From the NCBI GenBank assembly GCA_036346405.1, contig CM070566.1, forward strand, positions 12,953,533 to 13,017,532: 64,000 nt of DNA, in the 5' to 3' direction. The notes under the pieces were generated by a model. It saw only the letters and a program-made list of their open reading frames with translations. It made no database searches and was not told the DNA's origin. Below, one piece after another: positions 45,039-54,455 of this stretch. This DNA comes from Phyllostachys edulis. Its lineage: Eukaryota; Streptophyta; Magnoliopsida; Poales; Poaceae. The first letter of the stretch is position 1, and each line of letters starts with the position of its first letter. The position numbers and the translations under genes were made by a program.

Positions 45039-48000
45039 TTAGGTGGTTGCTTGAAATTCATGAACAGTATACGAGCTGCGATGCCTTCTTTATGGCATTC
45101 AATTCAGCAACTACATCGCCCATCTTCGTTCTTTGCCTTGGGGAGTCCTCGCAACACGCTAGACCAAGTCTAAATATAGGATAAATGAATACATCTATGA
45201 TATCTTGAGTGTTTCCACTGTAGGTTGCAGTAGCATCCAATATTTCAGTAGATTGTTTGGATATGCCATCTTGACGTAGTTGACAAGACTTGTCACACCA
45301 TTGATGAAACTGTCAGTTGGCCTTCTTCCAGTAAACATTTCCAGTAGCAACACCCCATAGCTATATATGTCACCATCAGTGGAGACTTCAGCTCCTGAGC
45401 CATACTCTGACAACATAAATAAACGAAGGCTTCAGTGGCTACATAATGATGAGTAGAGAAAGAAAAGATGGATTTCACTTTACAATTTGACTCAACAATT
45501 AAATAAAATATTGATACTATATTTTTTTTTGCCTCTTTAGATCACACTAAAATACCATATTATCAATTTACCAAACGAATAATCTTTAGAGCAGACAAAA
45601 TTTTTGACATGCATCAGCAATAATTTTAATTAAACAATAATCGCTAACCTGGTGCGACATATCCAATTGTCCCTTTAATTGCAAATGAGCTGCTTTCAGT
45701 TCCACCACGATTTTGCTTGCATGCTTTGGCATGCATTATCTTTGCTAGACCAAAGTCTGTAACATGTGCAACCATGTCATCATCTAGAAGGATGTTGCTT
45801 GGTTTAATATCACAGTGAACTATGGGAGGTTCAATATGACAGTGAAGATATTCCAATGCCTCTGCAACATCGAGAGCAATGCACAGCCTTTTCATCAAAC
45901 TTAGCCTTCTAAAGATTGCGCTATTTGTTGTTGTTCTTGGATGCAGCCACTCATCTAAACTTCCATTGCAAATAAATTCTAGGACAAGTGCCTTGAAGTC
46001 GTCACCATTATGATCCAAGGCACTGCACACAGTGATCACCTTGACAAGTTTCCGGTGTCGAATCCTCCTTAGGGTATCACACTCAGTCAAGAAGCTTCTA
46101 CTAGCTCCTCGTTGGGCAAGATTGAGAACCTTGATTGCCACAGTAACTAAATTCTCATCAAGAGCCAAAGTTCCTATATATACATTGCCAAAGCTTCCAG
46201 AACCAATCAAATTTGCTGGTGAGAATGATTCTGTTGCTGCACGTATCTTGGCATAGGATATCCTGATTATCTCATGATTCTCATTGGGAAATAAGTTTTG
46301 TCGATCAACAACATTCGGTTTGATCCTTGTCTTAATGAAGCAGTATGCAGTAATACAGCATGTGAAGAAGAAGAAAGTTCCAATGATACAAATAATTAAG
46401 ACACGCAGTCGATGCTGTGAAGCCTGGTGAGAGCCTATAGATGGGCATGAAGGGAGTTGCAAGAAGGAAGGACCACCGCATAGCATGCTATTACCTGTGA
46501 GTGACAATATAGTGGCATTACGAAAGATCCCTGTATTTGGCACTGGACCAGATAGGTTGTTGAAGGAGAGGTTTAGATACTTTAGAGGTTTGATGCTCTC
46601 TAGGAATTCGGGTATGGAGCCTGTTAAGTTGTTGCTAGAGAGATCCAATTTTTCAAGCACGCCCAAACTATTCAGTCCTTTTGGGATTTGTCCTTGCAGT
46701 ACATTTCCTTGGAGGTATAGGAAACGTAATTGGACACAACTGCCAATAGCATCTGGGATTTCACCAGATAGCTTATTCATTGAGAGGTCGATTGTGCCGA
46801 GGCTGTTCAACTGCCCGATCTGTGTTGGAATGGGGCCACTTAGAGCATTGTTGGAGAGGTTGAGAAGTATGGTGAGGGAAGGAATGCTAAGTATCTCTTG
46901 TGGGGTTTGGCCCCTCAATAAGTTACAGGAAAGGTCCATGGAACCAAGTAAGGTCAGGTTACCAATACTTGTAGGAATGCTGCCGTCCAGAAAGTTATTA
47001 GATAGAGAGAGTTTGCTCAACTGCGTGATATTGCCTAATGATTGTGGAATCTGCCCGTCAAATCCATTATGGGACAGGTCAAGATACTGGAGACGGGGAA
47101 GCTGGCCAATATCCAGAGGTAAGGTGCCTGTGAAGAGGCTATCCTCAAGGACGAGCATTGTAAGTTTGTGATACATTCCTAACCCTGTAGGTATGGTCCC
47201 AGCTATTTGGTTTTTGCCAAGTAGAAGCTGATTGAGCTCTCGAGATAGGTTGGTAATAGTAATTGGCATAACACCTACAAGATTGTTTTGTTCAAGGTCT
47301 AGTATTCCCAAGTTGCTACAGTTGGTTAAGGATGTGAGGAAATCCCAATCCCTAGGCTTTGTGGCTTGGAGCAGATTGTACCCTACCGAAAAGAACTTCA
47401 AATTACCGTGCATGCCGATATCCCTTGGAATCAGACCATGATATCGACTTCCACGAAGTTCCAAATATTCGAGCGCAGATGCATTTGAGAAGGAGGCTGG
47501 TATTGGGCCTTCGAATTGATTGTTCCCATATGTGCAAAAAACCCTTATTCTGGGAAGCTTAAAGCCAATGTCGGGTGGCAGTGATCCTGAAAGCTGGTTC
47601 AAGCCAAGGTTTAAGAATTCGATGGAAGAAATATTGAAGATCAACGGAGGAACAAGACCTTCCAGCAAGTTATATACGACATTGAAGACAGCAAGGTTAG
47701 TTATCTTACCTAGAGCTTCAGGGATGTTGCCACTGAAGCTGTTCTTGGCAAGATTTAAGGTTGTCAATGATGTTAGGTTGCCCAGCCAGCTAGGGATCTG
47801 ACCATGGAAGGAGTTCGTCTCCATGCTAAGGTTCATGAGGGCTGTGAGGTTGGACAGTGACATGGGAATTTCACCAGTCAGATTGTTGTGGGTGACATTG
47901 AAAAGTGTAAGCTTTGATAGGCGACCCAAAGGAGCAGGGATGAAACCAGACAGGTAGTTTGCGCCCAAATTCATGGTACGAAGTGCTGCACAATTGCTGA

Positions 48001-48391
48001 GGCTGAACGGGATCTCACCTTCCAGGTTGTTGGCTGACAGATCAAGGACGTGGAGGTGGGTGAGGTTGCCGAGCTCTGGGGAGATGATGCCAGCTAGGCC
48101 GGAGTCCGGCAGACGTATGGCAGTGACACGGCCTGGGTGCCGGCGGTTGCTGCAGGCCACGCCGTTCCATCGGCAGAAATCAGGTGCCGGCGTGTTGGTG
48201 CCATCGCCGACGGCATCCCAGGAGGACAGTGCATGTCTTGGGTCACTGGTTATGTGGGATTTGAACGACAGGAGCACCAAGAGGTCGCTGTCATTGGTGG
48301 ATAGAGAGGTGGATGCGAGCAAGAGGATGTGGGTGAGATGGAGCATCGGTACCTGCCATGTACATGGGTGACACACTCTCTTGATCTTCAT
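45039..48391 (-). pseudogene. LRR receptor kinase copy 2 (Xa21-type), exon 2 frameshifted
   Basis: Exon 1 (48391-45649) is open for 914 codons: signal peptide (about residues 10-30), LRRNT (DLLVLLSFKSHITSD...CRWNGVAC), about 22 LRRs, a short Cys pair (MLCGG...PSCPS), a membrane segment (VLIICIIGTFFFFTCCITAY), and a kinase with G-loop GSGSFGNVY (730-738), VAIK Lys 754, catalytic VHCDIKPSN (Asp 861) and DFG (879). Cys instead of Arg before the catalytic Asp makes it a non-RD kinase, typical of immune receptors such as Xa21. The intron is 45648-45407, phase 1. Exon 2 (45406-45039) loses one base at about 45246 relative to copy 1, changing frame after PNNLL, and more near the C-terminus. The intact protein would be about 1,040 residues. 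A sequencing error is the alternative to a true lesion. Confidence 0.85.
45407..45648 (-). other. Intron of RLK copy 2
   Basis: The minus-strand donor CCAG|GTTAGC and acceptor TTGTCAG|AGTATGG are identical to those of copy 1 (5209-5449). It is phase 1. Confidence 0.85.
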
Positions 48392-48620
48392 TGTTGAGCA
48401 AGGGGGTGGATGTGGTGTTGTGGTGATCTACACTTGCTGCTTGTTGGCTGCTGCCCTCCCATGGATGGTGTGGAAGTCGTTAAATAAGACACAAAAATCT
48501 ACACTAGTGGCCAGAGTTGCACCAGGAATGTGATAGAATCTGCTTTCAATTCTAGTATCGTGGACGACTTGTAGTATTGTGTTCAAACTCTAGCTAGATT
48601 GTACTTGCCATGAACACTAA
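48392..48620 (-). promoter_or_regulatory. Upstream region of RLK copy 2
   Basis: Directly upstream of the start, nearly identical to 8189-8430. It presumably contains the 5' UTR and proximal promoter. No certain TATA box. Confidence 0.5.
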
Positions 48621-48850
48621 CCGAGTGGCTTGCGTTGCCGGAGTGCACGTAGCCCACCCGGGATCCTGGAATCGAATTCGGTGTCTCACCTGAAATAAAT
48701 CAAGGTACATACATGCATGCGCTTTAAGGGGGACAGCATGTACATGCTCTCCCGAGGCAGTGGAGCCTCCGATTAAATTCCTAGCGTGTGTAGGAAATGT
48801 GCATGTTTGTGTGTGCATCCCCCTTGTACCTATAAAAATTATATATAAAA
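48621..48850 (+). repeat. SINE-like repeat, second copy
   Basis: It matches 8446-8636 (GAGTGGCTTGCGTTG...), retains a longer B-box region (CGAATTCGG) and has the tail CTTGTACCTATAAAA. It sits at the same place relative to the RLK start, so its insertion predates the duplication. Confidence 0.5.
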
Positions 48851-49912
48851 AAGTTAATGTTACAGTATGTACTCCTTCTGTCCTAAAATACAAGTAGGGT
48901 CCGTGCGATTAAGGTTTTAAAACTTTGATCATTAGTATATGTTAAAATTTAAAAATTGACTTTATAAAAATAATGTGATTGAATTTGTCTTGCAAAATAC
49001 TTTTCACGGTCGACAGCAGCAATAAATCAGAGGCAGGGAAAAAAGGCTCACATAGAAAAAAGGGGAGCAATAAAGTGATCAAGTAGATAGATATGTTACT
49101 GTATAAAAAAAATTATATATAAAAAGTTAATGTTACTGTATGCACTTTCTCTATCCCAAAATACAAGTAAGATCTGTCCCAAAATACAAGTAGGATCTGT
49201 GTGGTCAAGGTTTTAAAAAGTTTATAAATTGACTATATGAAGATAATGTCATTGGATTTGTCCTGCAAAATACTTTTATAATATATGATTTTTATTATTT
49301 TTTTGATAGATCATGATATAAAACCATAGTCAAAGTGTTACACTCGAGATCGTGAAAAGTCAAAAATGACTTATATTTTGGGAAGTATGTGCGATACTTT
49401 TTTGTGTGTATGCAATTCATTCAAAGTTGTATTAAACATGCACATGCTAATGTGTTATTTATCAGAGACGTCAATGCACAATGCAATATTTATTTAAATT
49501 CACTTTTATTTTGAACAAGAAAACAAGCGAAAAATGATTTTATTTTTGAAATGGCCAAAAAAACCTCTTGAAATGATTAATCAAAATTTAAATCTTGAAA
49601 TAGATAATGTCTATCAGGAAAAATAAATGTGAAAATGGACAGTGTTACTTTTTGTGCGTCGTGTAGTTAAGGACGTGAAATAATTTCAAACGTTGAACTA
49701 TTCCAATGATGTTTACAGCCTTAATAATTTAGACTTTTGCAGAGTGTGTAGAAATTTAAAACTCATCATCACACAAAAGGTCGACAAAGCAAAGAATAAA
49801 TCGAGGAGAAAAAGGGTCACATAGAATTTTGTTGTTCAATCAGTTGATCATGAAAAGTCATAAACGCCCACCATCAATAGTTTTAGATTCTTCTCGGCTA
49901 TTCCAATTTTAA
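48851..49912. repeat. Stowaway-like repeat plus repeat R, copy 2
   Basis: It corresponds to 10070-10841 and 11286-11318 of the RLK copy 1 segment. It differs by an internal partial duplication: the Stowaway-like start appears at 48865 and again at about 49135, with a stretch in between (49011-49095) that copies part of repeat R (GGTCGACAGCAGCAATAAAT). It contains no solo LTR, unlike copy 1. Homology to copy 1 ends at about 49912. Confidence 0.6.
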
Positions 49913-50417
49913 TCTACTTCCCCAGATTTTTTTTTTGTTTTTGTTTGAGGAAGCCAGCATATAAATTTGAACTACTAGTCATCAACTCGTGCATCCGCAC
50001 GGGCTACGTGGTTTCAACAATATTATGTTATTGACAATATAAGAAAAATTCCATTGGCAAACTTTGGTTCTCATTTCTTTTACTTTTTCTAATTGTTATA
50101 TATTTCTAATTTATTGCCTCATGGCCCCAATATAGAACCAATATTGTTATTTACATGCATCCTAAGTACAAATACTATTAGTGTATGGATCTACATATAT
50201 ATGGAGTACACAAATTGTGATATTATAACATATATAAATTCGAAATTAAAATTTTAGTGTCCAGGCATATGTAATTCCATTGAATATGTGAAACTAATAC
50301 TTATATATTGAAAAAATAGGAATTCCACCTTCAATTTTGCAGTAAATCAAAACCATCAGTAAGCACAGAAAAACTCCCAAGGAAAAGGAGCATTAATCGA
50401 TCAGCAAAGTATAGAAT
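49913..50417. other. AT-rich interval
   Basis: No gene. A GC phrase ACTAGTCATCAACTCGTGCA (about 49973) resembles the edge of a common grass repeat whose other edge may be CCAATTAGTATAGATATAG at about 51928. If so, 49973-51950 is one element carrying the ARM-repeat exon. This is tentative. Confidence 0.3.
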
Positions 50418-50595
50418 AAAACCCGACGCAAGTTTTGATGTTGCTATTTTCATGAGCGAGATTGGTAATTGTGTCAGCTGCTCTCCTGATTACACTGTTA
50501 ACTACCCTCAAATCTGTATAATTCTTATGCTTTTTTATGAGATTCACCAGCAGAGGTAGGGCACTGGCATCAACTATAAGTTGTTGATGTTCAGG
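50418..50595 (-). pseudogene. ARM-repeat protein exon (ARIA-like), gene fragment
   Basis: After an acceptor-like TATAACAG, the minus strand reads PEHQQLIVDASALPLLVNLI, then KKHKN and RRAADTITNLAHENSNIK. This is strikingly like the armadillo-repeat part of ARIA/ABAP1-type BTB proteins, which bind transcription factors in ABA and cell-cycle control. The frame ends in a stop soon after IKTC (about 50400) without the expected continuation. I found neither the neighbouring ARM exons nor the BTB domain within the flanking 2 kb. It is therefore a single captured or degraded exon rather than a gene. Confidence 0.65.
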
Positions 50596-52250
50596 CTGTT
50601 ATACCAACACACAAAATAATAAATTATTAAATTTCTCAAGGCAACCTAGCTAAATACATAATAATGCGGCAGTCATGGTCAAGAACATTAATATCGATGG
50701 ATTGCTTAAAGGGAACTATGGAAGATTGAAGTATGTTCTACCTAAAAACTTGAAATAAAGTTCCAAGTTCTTTTATGAAAGGCATGAGAGGTTACAACTT
50801 GTCGAGATATAGACATATGAGGAGAAGGAGAGGATCCTGTTAAGTTTTGCTAAGGGAATGGTATATCCGAGTGAGAAAATCGAGAAAAGAACTTTGACGG
50901 ACATGAGTGCGGAATAGAGCTTTGACGAAATATCTGATCTATGCACTCGGGAAACACAGACTCACAGTAAAAAAACATTCTGGTGGAAGTCAAAATAGAA
51001 GAGTAATTTATACAAACATCAGTTTCCACCACACTACTTCCTAACATAATTTGCATTCAGCGAGCAATGTTGAGTCCAATGAACGAAAATAAAAGGTCAT
51101 GTTCATTTGTTCTTCCATTTCAATTCGACGAATTTGTTGCTGCTCCATGGATCGCTAGAAGCAACCACCGAGGAACAAAGATCCCGATCCCCCCGACCCT
51201 AAAATCACAGGTACGCGCATATATACAGGAGCGGATTTGTGCGAGGAATCAATCGACATCACTGCACTGAGACGGGCAAGAGGGAGACCGAACTGTCGAT
51301 CCGATCCCCACCTCAAGAACGGTGGGGACAAAGCGAAGACCACGCGATGCGTGGCGAGGAGGCTCGTGAGCTCTCTGACGGTGAACTGGGTGCGATTGGA
51401 GAGCGCGATGAGGCACATGAGCTCAGAGACCGACCAGATCCGGACGAAACCGTGGTTCCACCCGCCGCCTTTCCCACGGGCTGGGTCAAGGCCGTCGCCG
51501 AGAAGGAGTCGCCTGCGGCGGAAGGGGGCTTGAGCGGCGGGTGCATGTGCGGCGGCGGACGGTGGCGGTGGCGGAGGCAGAGGGGCGGCGGCGGACGGTG
51601 GTGGAGGAGGAGGTGAGCGGGCGGAGGAGGAGCAGCTTGGAGGGCGGGGAGGAGGCGGTGGCAGCGGAGATCTCCATGGTTGGTGGGTTAGGGTCGTGTG
51701 TAGATGGAGGCAAAGGAAGGAGGGAGACGTAGGTTTGTGTGTGCGAGTGGAGGTTACATCCGTTACATAAATCGGATGACCAGGATCGTTTCCTAGAGAA
51801 TTGGATGGTTAGATTTCTCTGATTAATATGGAAATTTCTAGTTTTTTTTTCTTTTTCTCTGATTAATGTGGGAATTTCTAGCTTTTTTACCTCCTAGGAT
51901 TAACGTGGGGGCTTCTAGGAGAGCCTCCAATTAGTATAGATATAGATTGTAATTTACCTTCTAATTTTTTTGTTGTATAAGCAAATACATTTTTACGTAA
52001 ATTTCCAGCAATATGTTAGCTGATTATTAGCACCGACGGTGGCTCAGAAATCAACACTAGTGTAATTTTGTATAACATGTATTTCAAGCATGAGATATCA
52101 TTTTGTAAATCTCGTACTTTCATTTTTCATTCACATTTTATCTGCCCAATTTGGAATTGGTGAATAGTGGTGCTCATTATCAATTGTTAGTAACGAGAAC
52201 CGCAAACAATTGAAGCTCTTGTGTGTTGTGAGTGCCTAGGACGCTTACTC
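50596..52250. other. Interval with CpG-rich block, no certain gene
   Basis: 50596-51050 is AT-rich. 51240-51740 is CpG-rich and open in several frames on both strands, with Ser/Arg/Pro-rich readings; it could be the promoter/first exon of a captured gene, but no domain is visible. 51780-51950 has a short internal repeat (TCTCTGATTAAT.TGG.AATTTCTAG, twice). Confidence 0.3.
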
Positions 52251-52251
52251 G

Positions 52252-52445
52252 TAGCTAAGGTTGAAAACAGATCGAATATAAATCGAATAGTGATCATACC
52301 ACATTTGTATTTGTATTTTTCAAATGAATACGAATGTGAATATGAATATTCTCAAATACAAATATGAATCAAATGTTGTAACGAATATGAATGCGAATCT
52401 AATGCTTACCCAATTCAGTCGAATTCGAATATCAATATAATGAAG
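52252..52445. mobile_element. hAT-type MITE end (partial)
   Basis: TAAGGTTGAAAACAGATCGAATAT followed by AATCGAATA and repeated CGAATATGAATG-like phrases matches the usual left portion of grass hAT MITEs. The right end and target duplication were not found. Confidence 0.4.
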
Positions 52446-52479
52446 TTTTATACAATAAGTTTAAACTCCAAATTTCTAC

Positions 52480-53745
52480 AAATAGATTTCCAATTTATAG
52501 AATCACATGTCAAACTCCCAAAACAACGACAATAATGGCTACGGCGGCGCGGTGGAGATGGACCGAGGTGGTGGCGCGATGGCGAGGTTGGCGGTGGCAG
52601 TACTGTCGTTAGGGGACAACTACTCAATGTGGCTAAACACACAAAATTGAAGTCTAGACTAACATATATAGGCTACAATGGTGCTAAACGTGCACTCGAT
52701 GCTCAAAATGCGGTGACGCAACTAGTTCTTCCATGACGACTTGCGGCGGCGCAACGAGGTTAATGGTGTGGCTACACTACGGCCATCTACGAGCTTCATT
52801 AACTAGCCTAGAGGGTTTACAAGACGAAAAAGGCTACGGGAACACAAGGTCTCACCTGGAAACCAGATGAGGAAGGAGATTGGTGCGGTAGCAGCATTGT
52901 GTGCTCCGGGCCGGCGATGGAGATGAAGGCTTGTCAGCATCTCTCGTGCATAGAACAGAAAAAGGAGGCATGCATTAGAGAGAGGAGATCAAGGCAATCA
53001 AGATGCGAGATGATGAAGGCAAATGCTCAACGGACAAGGCGGGAGAAGGCGGCGGCGACGCGGCGTGCTTCGGACTCTGTGAGGAAACAAGCATAGAGGA
53101 GGTGAGCGTGAGGAAGAGGGAGTTAAGGCGACCACAACGTGCAAGATGATGAAGTCGGAGACTCACCCTAGCCGCCGGAATCCAACGGTGAAGCCGGCAG
53201 CTAGATTTGGGGGAGAAGGCTTGTTCTTGACTGCCCGAGGCAAAGAAGAGGGGAATAAGTAGCGGGGAGGTTAGCGAACACGGTGACGCGTTTGGCCGGT
53301 GCTTAAATAGCGAGGAGCAGTGGCAAGACGAAAGCGACGATACGGTGGCTCGAGCGCAAGATCTTGTGCGCGGAGCGCGAGAGAATGGGGTGTGCTCGTG
53401 AGATGGGCTGCGAGGCACGCACGTGGCAGGGCTGAGGCGCGTGGGAATGGGCCGAGTGGATAGAGGGAGGCTGGGCCGGTAGGGAAAGAATTAGCTTGAG
53501 GGGAGAAAGAGAGAGATAGAGAAAAGGTTTGAACTTTTAGAATTGAATTTGAAATTCAAATTCAAATTCTGAGGAAATTTAACACATTATTTAACTTGTA
53601 GTTTTTATAATTCTACCGAGTAATGAATTTGATTTACCTTTTTAATGCAAGCCAAGCTTTTGGAATTTCTCAAAATACAACAAAAGTTTTTGAAATCCAA
53701 GAAATTCATGCAAGTTTCAAAATATTCAATAATTGGGCTGCTACA
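52480..53745 (-). repeat. Gypsy-type LTR, minus strand, partial
   Basis: On the minus strand it begins TGTAGCAGCCCAATTATTG (53745), with AT-rich sequence then a GC-rich part and a possible TATA (GCTATTTAAGCACC, about 53310). The far end is not defined. Long open frames here are compositionally biased and lack domains. Confidence 0.45.
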
Positions 53746-54215
53746 TAGGGACGGCGGAGGTTCAGGACCTTACAAAGCGCGGGCAAACACTTTTCCACTA
53801 GAAGCACATGCGTTTGGGTGGGTAAGAGCAAATACCCTTTGCTACCACCACCGGCAGTGGCTACCACCACCGCACCATTCGCCCGTTGTGAAGATGACAA
53901 TGAAGTACTGTGACATTTGAGTTGCATGTGGGGATGTGGCTATCAATGGCAATGTTTGAAAATAACTTTTGAGGGGGAAAAAAATCTTAGCCCAATCTCA
54001 TTGTCATTATCTTTGACAAAAGAAAACAGTAATGTGTGGAAATTGACTTTGTGAATTTCCAGACTTCACTCAACTTTAAAGTTTTTCTTTGAATAATGTA
54101 AAACGAAAGAAGATATAGCAGATGGATTCATGTATTTTGCAAGATTTTCAAATAGAAAAAGCAACATGCATTGAGTGGAACATGGTTTCAATAATTTTCT
54201 TTTATGTTTGATGGG
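53746..54215. other. Interval, no gene recognised
   Basis: About 470 bases without a domain, terminal repeat or similarity to other parts of the window. One short CCACCACCGGCAGTGGCTAC stretch is slightly repetitive. Confidence 0.3.
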
Positions 54216-54455
54216 AAACAATAGTATACGCTTTTTAATCCGCAAAAGACTCGTGAAGGTGCCGATGAGTGTAGACGGAAGTTAACGTATCCGGGGATTG
54301 AGAATTCAACTTGTTAGCAGCTCTCCTGCTACTTTTCAAAGAAAATAAATTGTGGGTCGTTTTTTGAATTATTCACATGAATTCAAGGCTAGCCCTCGAA
54401 ACACATACGATTGCATTTGGGCCTAACATCCAAGATATGTATGATTGGATTCCAT
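54216..54455. repeat. Dispersed repeat, copy B, left part
   Basis: It matches copies C and A (TATACGCTTTTTAATC.GC, then GTGCCGATGAG). The repeat breaks at 54455 after GATTGGATTCCATG and continues at 57794. Confidence 0.6.

Noticed and set aside
46485..47171. 228-codon plus-strand ORF
   Set aside because: It is the antisense of the LRR region of RLK copy 2; LRR periodicity leaves the opposite strand open. The same holds for 6121-6663 and 7767-8096.
51239..51732. CpG-rich first exon of a gene on either strand
   Set aside because: The multiple overlapping frames are simple-sequence-like, with no conserved start or domain and no linked ARM exons.
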